Shown piece after piece: positions 26,408-35,433 of a stretch of 64,000 nt of DNA. Under the pieces are notes generated by a model. The model worked only from the letters and a program-made list of their open reading frames with translations. It did no database searches and was not told the origin of the DNA. Source of the DNA: JBFWUW01 sp050247075 (GTDB lineage Bacteria > Planctomycetota > Planctomycetia > Pirellulales > JBFWUW01); NCBI GenBank assembly GCA_050247075.1, contig JBFWUW010000026.1:1-64000 (forward strand), read 5' to 3'. Within the stretch, counting starts at the first letter, position 1; each line of letters starts with the position of its first letter. The translations under genes and the position numbers were made by a program.

Positions 26408-27901
26408 ATGCGACTGACCGACCAGCTTCACGACTACGTCCAGGCCGCGTTCACCGGGCTCTGGGTCCAAACCCACGAACCCGACGAGGCGGAGAAAGAG
26501 ATTCTGCAACATGCCCAGCAGCACAATTGGCGAGTGGCCGTCTGGGACATCGCCCAAGGTGTTCGGCTTCCGGGGGCAACTTCGGGAACGACGCCGGATG
26601 CTGCGGCGACTGATCCTCTGGCGGCTTTGCGGTCGCTGACGGCACTAGCCAGTCCCGTTGGGACGGCAATCTTGCTGCTGCACAATTTTCATCGGTTCCT
26701 GAACAGTCCCGAGATCGTGCAGACCATGTTCGACCAACTGCTGGCCGGAAAAGACCACCGGACGTTCCTGGTGGTGCTGTCGCCGGTCGTGCAAATCCCC
26801 ATCGAACTCGAAAAGCTGTTCGTGGTCATCGAGCATGAGTTGCCGGGCCGTGAGCAACTGGAAGAGATCGCCTGCGGGATCGGCACCGAGGAAGGCGAAC
26901 TACCCAGCGGTCCTGAGATGCAAACTTTGTTGGATGCTGCGTCAGGACTCACCCGCTACGAAGCGGAAGCCGCGTTCAGCCTGTCGCTGGTCCGGCATGG
27001 CCATGTACAGCCCGACGCCGTGTGGGAGTTGAAGACCCAGACTCTCAAGAAGAGCGGCCTGCTGACGCTGCATCGTGGGAACGAGGACTTCAACAGTCTG
27101 GGCGGCTTGTCGGCCCTCAAGACTTTCACCAAGCGGGCACTGTTGCAGCCAAGCCGAGGAAATCCGCTCAAGCGGCCTCGCGGCGTGCTGTTGCTGTCAC
27201 CACCTGGCTGCGGCAAGAGCCAGTTCTGCAAGACACTGGGCAAGGAAGTCGGACGGCCGGTGCTGATTCTGGACGTGGGCCCGCTGATGGGATCGCTGGT
27301 CGGCCAGAGCGAAGAGCGAACCCGCCAGGCGTTGCGGATCATCGACGCAATGGCACCGTGCGTGGCGATGATCGACGAGGTCGAGAAAGCCTTCTCCGGG
27401 GTGAACGGCAACGGCGATTCGGGTGTGTCGTCCCGGATGTTTGGCACGTTCTTGAGTTGGCTGAACGATCATGAATCCGACGTGTTCGTGGTTTGCACGG
27501 CCAACGACGTGTCCAAGCTGCCGCCTGAGTTTTCCAGGGCTGAACGCTTCGACGCCGTGTTCTTCCTGGACCTACCTGGGAGTACCGAGAAAGAGGCGAT
27601 CTGGAATTTGTACCTGGAGCAGTTCGAGATCGAGCGTGGCCAGCGTTTGCCGGACGACACCAACTGGACGGGTGCCGAGATTCGGGCCTGCTGCCGGTTG
27701 GCGGCGTTACTGGATTTGCCACTCAGTCAGGCGGCCCAGAACGTGGTGCCGGTGGCGGTCACGGCGGCCGAGTCGGTTGAACGACTCCGAACCTGGGCCA
27801 CCGGCCGCTGTCTCAGCGCCGACCGGCCGGGAATCTACGGCCGTAACGAAGTGCAGCCCAAAGGACGGCGAAAGATTCCGCGAGATCCGTCGGTGAATTG
27901 A
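26408..27901 (+). CDS. AAA+ ATPase, Ycf46-like
   Basis: 497 residues. The N-terminal ~215 residues form a divergent regulatory domain (LPGREQLEEIACGIG, SGLTRYEAEAAFSLSLV) as in chloroplast/cyanobacterial Ycf46. The AAA+ module starts with LGGLSALKTFTKRALL; Walker A is SPPGCGKSQF, Walker B AMIDEVEKAF, sensor 1 VVCTAND, arginine finger region PPEFSRAERFD. A C-terminal helical lid follows (TGAEIRACCRLAALLDLPL). Such ATPases act as hexameric remodellers or chaperones; the partner is probably DUF1257/DUF2997 here. All ATPase motifs are intact. It precedes the DNA ligase/clamp/nuclease genes of the same island, from which the ABC-3C cassette separates it. Confidence 0.9.
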   Translation: MRLTDQLHDYVQAAFTGLWVQTHEPDEAEKEILQHAQQHNWRVAVWDIAQGVRLPGATSGTTPDAAATDPLAALRSLTALASPVGTAILLLHNFHRFLNSPEIVQTMFDQLLAGKDHRTFLVVLSPVVQIPIELEKLFVVIEHELPGREQLEEIACGIGTEEGELPSGPEMQTLLDAASGLTRYEAEAAFSLSLVRHGHVQPDAVWELKTQTLKKSGLLTLHRGNEDFNSLGGLSALKTFTKRALLQPSRGNPLKRPRGVLLLSPPGCGKSQFCKTLGKEVGRPVLILDVGPLMGSLVGQSEERTRQALRIIDAMAPCVAMIDEVEKAFSGVNGNGDSGVSSRMFGTFLSWLNDHESDVFVVCTANDVSKLPPEFSRAERFDAVFFLDLPGSTEKEAIWNLYLEQFEIERGQRLPDDTNWTGAEIRACCRLAALLDLPLSQAAQNVVPVAVTAAESVERLRTWATGRCLSADRPGIYGRNEVQPKGRRKIPRDPSVN

Positions 27902-28153
27902 GAAAGCCGAGGCAGTGGGCGACACCTTAATGTCTAATCCAAAGCGTGAGCCGTTGCGACCGACTTCCACAAAGCTGGGAGTGACCGGCGTCGGGCGAAA
28001 TCGCATCTATTTCTATCGCCGGTCGAACTGAATGGGATGGCGGCTTGCAGCACTCGAAGCGTTGCCGGATCTCTCTGCATTGCTCGCAGGCAGCAGGAGC
28101 AGCGATCAAGCCAAAGTCGTGCCCGCATTGTTTCGATGACCCCAGCGGAACGC

Positions 28154-28159
28154 TACAAT
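28154..28159 (+). promoter_or_regulatory. TACAAT -10-like box before the ABC-3C operon
   Basis: TACAAT about 47 bases upstream of the chosen start at 28206. A weak -35 (TTTCGA) lies 17 bases further up. The same CTACAATG context occurs at 1960. Weak evidence. Confidence 0.3.
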
Positions 28160-28205
28160 GGTGCCATGTCACCAAGTTCCCACTGTTCTGGGCCACCGCC
28201 GAGCC

Positions 28206-29174
28206 ATGAACACTGACCACAAAACGCTTGCGAGAATGATGTTTAAGCTTCGCGTTCTGACAAGCGTGGGGCAGGCGTATGAAGACCTGTTCACGGAAAT
28301 CATGGGTTACGCAAGGCCGTCGTTTGTTCAGATAAAGCCGCAGGGGCAGTTTGGCGACCGAAAGAACGATGGCTACGTGAAGGACGAGGGCCATTATTAC
28401 CAAGTCTATGCGCCCGAGAATCCAACGGCGGATCAGTCGCAGCAGAAAACGGTTACAAAGTTGAAGACAGACTTCAGCGGACTAAAAAAGCACTGGCAGA
28501 AGACCTGCCCCATAAAACGATTCAGCTTCACCTTCAACGACAAATATCACGGCAGCTTCCCAACGATCGAAGCAGACCTAGCAGCGATCAAGACCAAACA
28601 CGACCTGCTGAGTTGCGATTGCCTACTAGCCAAGCACCTTGAAGACTTGATGTTCTCGCTTTCGGACGATCAGATATTCACCGTACTAAAGGGAATGCCG
28701 CCTGATCCTACCAACATCACGTCCATCAACTTCACGATCCTACGCGAGGTAATCGACGAGATCATCAAGAAAGCTCAGGGCCCTAGCATTGAAGGCGCAT
28801 TGAACGTGCCGGACTTTAGCGACAAGATAAAGTTCAATGGACTCAGTGTCGCTACCGGAGCGCTGCTCGTTGTCGGCAGCTATCAGGCAGGAGAGATCGA
28901 TGCCTACTTTGCGCGCAATAGCACTTTCGCGAAGCAGCAACTACGAGATCACCTAAACTCGATCTTCGCGACAGCCAAAGGCAGCATTCCTATGGCTGAC
29001 GCCAAGGGCGTTAGTCACGCAGATCTGGTGTTCTTCAAGATTCTTGCGGATATTTGCCCGGAGAAGTCCAGACTTCACACGGATGCCGCGCTCGTGGTAA
29101 TGGCGTACTTCTTTGAGTCGTGCGATATTTTCGCCGATCCAGCCCAAGCTAACTCCAACATGGCGCGAACATGA
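28206..29174 (+). CDS. ABC-3C system C-terminal-domain (CTD) component
   Basis: 322 residues from ATG 28206 (a frame-compatible ATG at 28158 lies inside the promoter-like box). The sequence MNTDHKTLARMMFKLRVLTS, then FVQIKPQGQFGDRKNDGY and YYQVYAPENP resembles the effector/targeting component of three-component ABC conflict systems; the GDRKNDGY-x-YYQVYAPE segment looks like a restriction-endonuclease-type fold core. It ends with an ATGA overlap with the next gene. These systems (Aravind group classification) pair a CTD protein, a small middle component and an SMC-like ATPase, and are predicted to sense invading nucleoprotein. The family assignment is from memory of the patterns. Confidence 0.75.
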   Translation: MNTDHKTLARMMFKLRVLTSVGQAYEDLFTEIMGYARPSFVQIKPQGQFGDRKNDGYVKDEGHYYQVYAPENPTADQSQQKTVTKLKTDFSGLKKHWQKTCPIKRFSFTFNDKYHGSFPTIEADLAAIKTKHDLLSCDCLLAKHLEDLMFSLSDDQIFTVLKGMPPDPTNITSINFTILREVIDEIIKKAQGPSIEGALNVPDFSDKIKFNGLSVATGALLVVGSYQAGEIDAYFARNSTFAKQQLRDHLNSIFATAKGSIPMADAKGVSHADLVFFKILADICPEKSRLHTDAALVVMAYFFESCDIFADPAQANSNMART

Positions 29175-29416
29175 TTTTGCCCAACAAGCACATTCGCCTG
29201 TCGGAATCGCTCCTGGGCGTGGGGGCATTTGTGCTGTCGCATTGCACAAAGCCGCGCACAGTTGATTCGCTTTGGTACGCCTTGGGCGAAGCATATGACA
29301 GTGGCCAGTTCCCGGCATACCACACGTTTGACAATCTCCTTCTGAGTATAGCATTTCTGTACTCCATCGGTGCAATCGAGATGATCGATGATGGGAGGGT
29401 GCAGCGATGCGTCTAA
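29171..29416 (+). CDS. ABC-3C middle component
   Basis: 81 residues. Starts MILPNKHIRLSESLLGVGA and continues with FDNLLLSIAFLYSIGAIEM, the winged-helix-like pattern of ABC-3C middle components (MC6-type). The ATG overlaps the stop of the CTD gene and its own end overlaps the ATPase start by ten bases, so all three are translationally coupled and their dosage is tied. Expected to bridge effector and ATPase. Confidence 0.78.
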   Translation: MILPNKHIRLSESLLGVGAFVLSHCTKPRTVDSLWYALGEAYDSGQFPAYHTFDNLLLSIAFLYSIGAIEMIDDGRVQRCV

Positions 29417-31149
29417 AGAGCTTAACTGCGAACCAGCCGACCTTTCGGCCTGTGAATTTCAACGCCACCGGCGTTTCGCTAATCGTCGGTGCGCAGAAGG
29501 ACAAGACCGACAAGTCCACAAGCCGCACCTACAACGGCGTAGGGAAATCATTGCTCGTCGCGCTGCTTCATTTCTGCCTAGGCGCGAACCGAAACAAAGA
29601 ACTTGAGAGCAAGCTGCCTGAATGGCAATTCATCCTGCACTTTGAGCATGAGGGGAAAGACTATCGAGTCTCTCGCGCCACGTCGAAACAGACCATATTT
29701 AATGTGAACGGCGACGAACTGAAGACAAAAGAATATCGCGATTTGATCGGTTCAGGAGTCTTTCCATCTGCGACTGGTGTCAAGCAATTGTCATTCCGAA
29801 ATGTGGTTAGAAACTTCATCCGGCCACGGGCGAGCAGCTACATATCCTATTCCGAAGTCGATAAGCACGATACGCCGTTCGACAATCTGCTGCGCAATTC
29901 GTTCCTGCTTGGCCTGAATACATCCCTTGTTCTCGCGAAGCATGATCTCAAACTCGAAAAAGACAAAGTCAAAGAACAACGTGATAGTCTTTGCAAAGAC
30001 AATGTGTTCCGTGAATACTTTACAGGCAATAAAGACCCGGATATTGAGCTGAGAGACCTTGAACTCCGAATTGCAAACCTGCAAACATCCAAGGCACAAT
30101 TCCGCGTCGCAGACGATTACTACGAGAAGCAATGCGAAGCTGACGAGGTGCAGCGAACAGTTCAGAAAGTAAGGAATTCGACCGTCGTTTTGAGGAATGC
30201 AATTCGCGACATAGATAAAAGCTTGGTCATTCACCCTGATCTTGCGCCAAGCGACATTGCCAGCGTTTATGCAGAGGCAAACGCCGCTTTGCCGGAGAAG
30301 GTTATAAAGACCTTAAAGCAGGTGTGTGATTTTCACGCAAGACTGCTCGACACACGAGTTGCTCGCCTTTCAGCGGAGAAGCAAAGGTTGGAGGCCGAGA
30401 TCACAGCGCTTGAGGCGACGTTGGCTCAGCAATCGCAGTTGTTGGATGGCCTCATGCACTATTTGGGAACACATGGGGCGTTTGATGAGTTTGTAAAACT
30501 GTCAGACGAACTTGCTTCGTTAGAGACCAACGCACAGAAGCTGCGGGACTATAAAGGATTGCTTGAAAAGTACAGTAATAAGACGCAAGAGCTAACGGCC
30601 GCGCTGAGCAGTCAGACCATTAAAGCCAACAACTACTTGAAGGATGCAAAGCCGCTACTCGACAGTAACCTAGATGTGTTTCGCGGATTTTCTAGCCAGT
30701 TCTATGGAGAAAAACCAGGGGGCCTCACGGTCAGCAATAATGAAGGAGACAATCAGGTTAGATTCGACATCAAAGCAAGGATTGAGGACGATGCGGCAGA
30801 CGGAATTAACGAGGTCAAGCTGTTTTGCTACGACATGACTGTGCTGACACAGCGGCACGGGCATTTGATGGACTTCCTGGTGCATGACAGCCGGTTGTTC
30901 GGCGGCATCGACAAGCGGCAGCGCGCTACCTTGTTCAAGATCGCGCACGAGATTGCGGTGCGGCGTGGAATGCAGTATATCACGACAATCAATGAAGACT
31001 TGATTGACGCCATGCGAGACCAATTCACGGATGAAGAGTTCAGCGAGTGCATCGAAAAGGCTACCGTCTTAAAGCTGACCGACGACAGTCCAATCGGGAA
31101 GCTGCTAGGTATCCAAGTCGATATGCACTACGAGGATGACGAGGCATAG
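29407..31149 (+). CDS. ABC-3C SMC-like ATPase (DUF2326)
   Basis: 580 residues. The N-terminal ATPase half carries a Walker A (NGVGKSLLVALLHFCLG) within SLIVGAQKDKTDK..., then long coiled coils (about 165-250 and 300-430) including a hinge-like break, and the DUF2326 C-terminal ATPase half (FDIKARIEDDAADGINEV, shortened; FLVHDSRLFGGIDKRQ Walker B/signature area, ending in TINEDL). DUF2326 proteins are RecN/SMC-type ABC ATPases that load on DNA ends or structures. As part of ABC-3C it should trigger the effector when foreign DNA is bound. AT-richer than the flanking island genes, consistent with insertion of a defence cassette. Confidence 0.85.
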   Translation: MRLKSLTANQPTFRPVNFNATGVSLIVGAQKDKTDKSTSRTYNGVGKSLLVALLHFCLGANRNKELESKLPEWQFILHFEHEGKDYRVSRATSKQTIFNVNGDELKTKEYRDLIGSGVFPSATGVKQLSFRNVVRNFIRPRASSYISYSEVDKHDTPFDNLLRNSFLLGLNTSLVLAKHDLKLEKDKVKEQRDSLCKDNVFREYFTGNKDPDIELRDLELRIANLQTSKAQFRVADDYYEKQCEADEVQRTVQKVRNSTVVLRNAIRDIDKSLVIHPDLAPSDIASVYAEANAALPEKVIKTLKQVCDFHARLLDTRVARLSAEKQRLEAEITALEATLAQQSQLLDGLMHYLGTHGAFDEFVKLSDELASLETNAQKLRDYKGLLEKYSNKTQELTAALSSQTIKANNYLKDAKPLLDSNLDVFRGFSSQFYGEKPGGLTVSNNEGDNQVRFDIKARIEDDAADGINEVKLFCYDMTVLTQRHGHLMDFLVHDSRLFGGIDKRQRATLFKIAHEIAVRRGMQYITTINEDLIDAMRDQFTDEEFSECIEKATVLKLTDDSPIGKLLGIQVDMHYEDDEA

Positions 31150-31583
31150 TCGGTGACTCTGAACTCGCGATCGACGACTTTCGCATTCGTTTGGGTACCG
31201 TCGGGACGCTTAAGTGACTGGTCGGCAATAGAGTTTCTCATCGCCCGATCTGTGCCGGCGCAGTGCTTGTGACCGGCAAGGCAAGTCACACCGACGGATA
31301 GGACCCGTTGTGGCCGTTTCGAGCTTCAGCTCTGTCGGGGTGTTTCCGATTTATCTGCAAGTCCGCAGATAGTAAGAACTGGTGATATCTACGTCGATTC
31401 CGATGTGCGCCGGCGCTCTCGGCCTGACACACCAGCACGGAGGTGTCGTTTGCTCGGCCGCACCGTTGCGAGGTGACGATTGCGCCTAGCTGCGAGCTTC
31501 CATGCGGCAGGCGTGTTTGCGATCTTGTGCAACAAAGCATCCGTCTGCCTCGGATATTCGAGCAATCCATTCAGGATAAAACT
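31150..31583. other. Intergenic region after the ABC-3C cassette
   Basis: About 430 bases without a credible gene. A small hairpin (TATCTGC-AAGTCC-GCAGATA) lies at 31352-31371. This is the likely right-hand junction of the ABC-3C insertion and should contain the promoter of the ligase gene. Confidence 0.4.
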
Positions 31584-32609
31584 ATGCCCGACCTTCAAGA
31601 TGGCGAGTCGGTCGAGATCAAAGGCTCGGCCCGCTTGCCCTACATCATCAAGAACGTGGCTGGCGTCTATTCGTGTTCGTGCCCGGCCTGGCGGAACCAG
31701 TCCATCACAATCGACCGGCGGACCTGCAAGCACATCCGCCAGCTTCGCGGCGAGCAGGCTGAGAAGGAGCGGCTGGGGCTGGTAGGTCAAGCCGTGCCTG
31801 AAACAAAGCCGTCGTCCACCAAGCCCGGCAAGTCCGTCCCTGAGTTGCTGCTGGCCCATAGCTGGGACGGTGTTGCCGATCTGACCGGCTGGTGGCTGTC
31901 GGAGAAGCTGGATGGCGTGCGGGCCTGGTGGGACGGCAAGCAGTTCTTATCCCGTCAGGGGAATGTCTTTCACGCCCCGGCCTGGTTCACGGCCGGTTTG
32001 CCGGAAACACCGCTTGATGGCGAACTGTGGCTGGCCCGCAAGGCGTTTCAGCGCACGGTCAGCATCGTCCGCCGTCAGACAGGCGGTGAGCTGTGGCGAG
32101 AACTGAAGTTCCGCGTTTTCGACATGCCCACGCACGCTGCCCCGTTTGAAAAGCGGATCGAGCAGGTTCAAGCGTTCCTCCGCGACACGTTTACTCCGTT
32201 CGTGGAAGCCGTCGAACAATCGTGCTGTCGCGACTTCAACCATTTGCATCGCGAATTGAACCAGATCATTGCGCTGGGCGGCGAGGGGTTGATGGTGCGG
32301 CAGCCGGGTTCGGCCTATGAGGCTGGCCGGTCCACCACGCTGCTCAAGATCAAGCAACTGCACGACGCCGAGGCGCTTGTCATTGGACACCAGCCCGGCA
32401 AAGGCCGCCACAAGGGTCGTCTGGGCGCTCTGGAAGTCGAATTACCGGACGGCACGCAATTCTCGGTCGGCACCGGCTTCAGCGATGCCCAGCGCGAACA
32501 CCCGCCAGCCATCTCCAGCCAGATCACGTTCCGATACCAGGAACTGACGGATCGTGGCGTGCCGCGATTTCCGTCGTTCGTGCGAGTCCGTTCGGACGCG
32601 ACGAACTAA
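31584..32609 (+). CDS. ATP-dependent DNA ligase with N-terminal SWIM zinc finger
   Basis: 341 residues from ATG 31584. Residues ~30-55 are a SWIM finger (YSCSCPAWRNQ, then CKHIRQL: CxC-xn-CxH). The nucleotidyltransferase domain follows: motif I EKLDGVR with adenylated Lys108, LSRQGN, motif III DGELWLA, FRVFDMP, motif IV GGEGLMVR, motif V LLKIK, then an OB domain (KGRLGALEVELPDG, FRYQELTDRGVPRFPSF). It is a compact phage/Lig-E-like nick-sealing ligase; the SWIM finger probably gives DNA or protein targeting. Placed in an island with clamp-like and nuclease genes, it suggests repair or recombination. Confidence 0.92.
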   Translation: MPDLQDGESVEIKGSARLPYIIKNVAGVYSCSCPAWRNQSITIDRRTCKHIRQLRGEQAEKERLGLVGQAVPETKPSSTKPGKSVPELLLAHSWDGVADLTGWWLSEKLDGVRAWWDGKQFLSRQGNVFHAPAWFTAGLPETPLDGELWLARKAFQRTVSIVRRQTGGELWRELKFRVFDMPTHAAPFEKRIEQVQAFLRDTFTPFVEAVEQSCCRDFNHLHRELNQIIALGGEGLMVRQPGSAYEAGRSTTLLKIKQLHDAEALVIGHQPGKGRHKGRLGALEVELPDGTQFSVGTGFSDAQREHPPAISSQITFRYQELTDRGVPRFPSFVRVRSDATN

Positions 32610-32613
32610 GCCA

Positions 32614-32636
32614 GACCGACGCTCGGTCAGATTTTG
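32614..32636 (+). terminator. Terminator-like hairpin after the ligase gene
   Basis: GACCGA-CGC-TCGGTC followed by AGATTTTG. The U-run is short, so termination may be partial; the WGR gene starts 34 bases further on. Confidence 0.55.
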
Positions 32637-32669
32637 TCCCATCCGCTTTTCTCAAGGGAGATACTGCGC

Positions 32670-32885
32670 ATGCACCGTCGCTTTGAATTCGTCGGCGGCT
32701 CGTCTGCCAAGTTTTGGGAAGTCTCGGTCGCTGGCAGCCATGTGACGGTTCGCTTCGGCCGAATCGGCGCGGATGGCCAGACCCAAACCAAATATCTCGC
32801 CAACGACCAGCAGGCCCAACAGCACGCCGAAAAGCTCGTCAGCCAGAAGCTGGCCAAGGGCTACGTGGAGTACGCCGTTCATTAG
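32670..32885 (+). CDS. Stand-alone WGR domain protein
   Basis: 71 residues after AAGGGAG. The whole protein is one WGR domain: FEFVGGSSAKFWEVSVAGS, VTVRFGRIGADGQ (the WGR core) and a final helix with KLVSQKLAKGYVEY. WGR domains sense DNA breaks and nick ends in eukaryotic PARPs and occur in MolR-type bacterial proteins. A free WGR next to a DNA ligase supports a role in DNA-end handling. The Trp of the core is present (FWEV). Confidence 0.9.
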   Translation: MHRRFEFVGGSSAKFWEVSVAGSHVTVRFGRIGADGQTQTKYLANDQQAQQHAEKLVSQKLAKGYVEYAVH

Positions 32886-32905
32886 ACCACTTGGAGGACC
32901 ATTTC

Positions 32906-33661
32906 ATGGGGCTGACAATCCATTACCGATTGAAGTCCAGCTTGCGGAGCGCGTCGCAGATCCGGCCTCTTCTCCAACAACTCCGCAGCCGGGCTCTTGA
33001 TCTGCCGTTCAAGGTCGTCGGGCCGCTGGTAACATTGCACGGTCCCGAATGCGACTACGAAAGCCGAGACCAGAAAGATCCGCACCGCTGGCTGCTGATT
33101 CAGTCGGGCGAGTACCTGGAACGAGATTGGCCCGGCTACGGCACCTGTACCCATCAAGTTCCACCCACGCACTTGATCGCCTTTTCGACATGGCCTGGCG
33201 AAGGCTGCGAACAGGCTAACTTCGGCCTCTGCCGGTATCCAGCAACCATCGCGGTGCGTGATCCGCGTCAGCCAGCAAGATTCCAATCGATCCGCACCAA
33301 GCTCTCAGGTTGGCGATGGTGCAGCTTTTGCAAAACGCAATACGCCAGCGATCCACGACATGGCGGCGTGGAGCATTTTCTGCGTTGCCATCTGTCCGTG
33401 ATCCGGATACTCGATACCGCCATGAAGCTGAGCCTGCTGGGTGAGGTCAACGATGAAGGGGGCTTTTGGCTCGGTCGCGACTTGATGGCCTTGGCCCGCG
33501 AGGTGGGCGACTGGAACACCATGATCGCGGGCTGGATCGGCCGCATCAAAGACCAGTTGGGCGAGGAAGTCGAGGCACCCATTACTCAGTACAGCAACTT
33601 CGAGCAACTTGAAGCTGCTGGTCGGGCTCACGAATCACTCATTCCTGGAGACCTCGCATGA
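32906..33661 (+). CDS. Conserved island protein of unknown function
   Basis: 251 residues. Start ATG 32906 follows GGAGG. Contains a two-Cys segment (WCSFCKTQYAS) and GVEHFLRCHLSVIRILDTA, which with the upstream Cys (GEGCEQANFGLCRYP) might coordinate a metal ion. Elements such as THLIAFSTWPGEG are distinctive but I recognise no named family. It ends in a 4-base ATGA overlap with the next gene, the first of three coupled small genes. Confidence 0.75.
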   Translation: MGLTIHYRLKSSLRSASQIRPLLQQLRSRALDLPFKVVGPLVTLHGPECDYESRDQKDPHRWLLIQSGEYLERDWPGYGTCTHQVPPTHLIAFSTWPGEGCEQANFGLCRYPATIAVRDPRQPARFQSIRTKLSGWRWCSFCKTQYASDPRHGGVEHFLRCHLSVIRILDTAMKLSLLGEVNDEGGFWLGRDLMALAREVGDWNTMIAGWIGRIKDQLGEEVEAPITQYSNFEQLEAAGRAHESLIPGDLA

Positions 33662-33951
33662 CACGACCAGAGATCGTCATCAACGTCTATGGTGGCGTGG
33701 TGCAGGAAGTGTTCTGCTCTGACGAAGGGGCCGATGTTAGAATTGTTGATTGGGATGTGGCGGGGATCGTGCCGTGCCGCGACGACCAGATAGAGGTGAA
33801 ACTTGCCGGGTCCGTGATGAACGCCATCGTCGTCCGGCCGGTCGTACAACCGCTTCACATGCTGGCCGGGACGGATGTGGAGGCCGCCATCGAAACGGCT
33901 GAAGCGATCAGCGAGATGGCCAACGAATCGACTGAAGGAGTTTACGCATGA
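33658..33951 (+). CDS. Small acidic island protein
   Basis: 97 residues, ATGA overlap with the gene before and after. Short beta-strand pattern at the start (EIVINVYGGVVQEVFCSD, then ADVRIVDWDVAG) and an acidic helix at the end (DVEAAIETAEAISEMA). No family recognised. The N-terminal strand pattern is often seen in small proteins of this island type in planctomycetes, which suggests a binding partner rather than an enzyme. Confidence 0.7.
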   Translation: MTRPEIVINVYGGVVQEVFCSDEGADVRIVDWDVAGIVPCRDDQIEVKLAGSVMNAIVVRPVVQPLHMLAGTDVEAAIETAEAISEMANESTEGVYA

Positions 33952-34283
33952 GTCGCAGTTACAACATGTCAGTCGAAGTGTCGGAGTTCAACCACGAGTT
34001 GGCCGAAGCGATCCAAGCATCCGCCAATGCTGAATGGAACTTTGCCTGGTTTGAGGATGTCGATGGAAATCTGCACGGCGATGCGGATGGGAATTTGTGC
34101 GGCGGCGAGAGCGAGGAAGAGTTCGTTGATCGACTGTCACTTGCCATCTGGAAAGCGAACGCCGAATTCTGTGAAGTCCAGGTCATCGCCACGTTCCTGG
34201 AGGACTTGCCTTACGAAATGCACACGCAGACACGAGAAGACTATCACCGTCTGCTGAATCAACAACGGGAGGCGTCATCGTGA
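33948..34283 (+). CDS. Small island protein
   Basis: 111 residues. Overlaps both neighbours by four bases (ATGA, then GTGA). N-terminal half has strands and helix (YNMSVEVSEFNHELAEAI) followed by an acidic Gly-rich stretch (DGNLHGDADGNLCGGESEEE) that could be a Ca-binding or flexible loop, and a C-terminal helix. Function unknown. Similar in layout to phage single-strand-DNA-associated small proteins only in size; no homology claimed. Confidence 0.7.
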   Translation: MSRSYNMSVEVSEFNHELAEAIQASANAEWNFAWFEDVDGNLHGDADGNLCGGESEEEFVDRLSLAIWKANAEFCEVQVIATFLEDLPYEMHTQTREDYHRLLNQQREASS

Positions 34284-34465
34284 CCGAACTTTCACCACGC
34301 GAACTTGCCACTGTGCTGGCCTCGTTGCGGTATTTTCAACAAGAGCTGATCCGCGATGAGGCCACCGGTGGCGATGGACCGATCTCTTTGCACTTCGACG
34401 AACACGAACCGCTGGCCGTCGCCGAGATCAACGAGTTGTGCGAACGGCTGAACTTGGGCGACTAA
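34280..34465 (+). CDS. Small island protein, paralogue of 38791-38991
   Basis: 61 residues, GTG start overlapping the previous stop. Pattern: LSPRELATVLASLRYFQQEL, then PLAVAEINELCERLNLG. The gene at 38791 has SDRELATMLAALLYWSEEM and PLSADEITELMRRM, clearly the same family. Helix-turn-helix-like size but no DNA-binding signature. Last gene of the 32.9-34.5 kb run. Confidence 0.7.
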   Translation: MTELSPRELATVLASLRYFQQELIRDEATGGDGPISLHFDEHEPLAVAEINELCERLNLGD

Positions 34466-34620
34466 GGCCGCCGCACATCGCCATTCATCGCGAATAGACG
34501 CTCCGTTGACAGAAACAGCCTGGTTCTGGTTTGGCGGGCGTGATGGCAGAATAAGCCGCCAACCGGCCAGGAAAGGGACCATCGCTATTTGATTCCATGC
34601 CCTTCGGTCAGGTCGCTGAT

Positions 34621-35433
34621 TCAATGGACGATTCGACAATTTGGCAATGACTTCTGGAGTTCTGCCACCCCGGCGTCGCTGACTTGAGTGTTGGCGAGCC
34701 ACAGATCTTGCAGTTGCGTCAGGCCGCTCAGGTGTGCCAGTCCCGCGTCGCTGACTTCGGTGCCCGCGAGTGACAGCGATTGCAGTTGCGTCAAGCCAGT
34801 TAACTGTGCGATCCCGGCATCGGAAAGGGACGTTTGGGCAAGCGATAGCATTCGGAGTTCCTGTAGTCCTTTTAGAGAGGCAAGCCCGGCGTCAGTGACG
34901 TAAGTGCGGCGAAGGCCCAGTTGTTCGAGTCGTGTCAGACCGCCAATGTGGGTCAAGCCAGCGTCGGTGACTTCGGTGTGGTCGAGCCAAAGCGTTCTGA
35001 GTTGCGTCAGGCCACGCAAGTGTATTAGCCCTGGATCGCTGACCTGTGTGCCGTTGAGCAAGACCGTATCAAGTTCCTTCAAAGTAGCAAGGAACTGAAG
35101 GTCAGCATCCGCAACAGACGACTCTTCAAGCTCGACATGGTACACCGCGTCAAAATAGTCTCGTGGAAGCCATTCGCGGAACTGCGTCGTTAACCACCAC
35201 TCATTTTCAGGCGGATTGGCATATGTAAATACTCCTCCCACTCGCCAAATCATTTGCACCGCCACCCGTTGCCGCTCGGCCGGAGCAATCCACCGCAGCC
35301 CGACCGTCAGCAGCACGGCGATCACCGTGACCCACACGAACATCGCCCGCAGGCTGAATTGATACCACCGCCACTTGGCCCGTGGCTTCGGTTCTGGCTT
35401 GTCGGCGGGTTCTGGTTTGGCGTCGGGAGTCAT
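34621..35433 (-). CDS. Membrane-anchored leucine-rich repeat protein
   Basis: 270 residues, opposite in direction to the surrounding island. Starts with a Pro/Lys-rich tail, then the planctomycete-typical WRWYQFSLRAMF and a membrane span (VWVTVIAVLLTVGLRWI). Residues ~105-265 are six or seven 24-residue leucine-rich repeats of the internalin-like type (TEVTDAGLTHIGGLTRLEQL, LSLAGTEVSDAGLAHLSGL). The LRR region would face the periplasm. It interrupts the island and does not share its direction, so may be a later insertion. No link to DNA processing is implied. Confidence 0.88.
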   Translation of the reverse strand: MTPDAKPEPADKPEPKPRAKWRWYQFSLRAMFVWVTVIAVLLTVGLRWIAPAERQRVAVQMIWRVGGVFTYANPPENEWWLTTQFREWLPRDYFDAVYHVELEESSVADADLQFLATLKELDTVLLNGTQVSDPGLIHLRGLTQLRTLWLDHTEVTDAGLTHIGGLTRLEQLGLRRTYVTDAGLASLKGLQELRMLSLAQTSLSDAGIAQLTGLTQLQSLSLAGTEVSDAGLAHLSGLTQLQDLWLANTQVSDAGVAELQKSLPNCRIVH

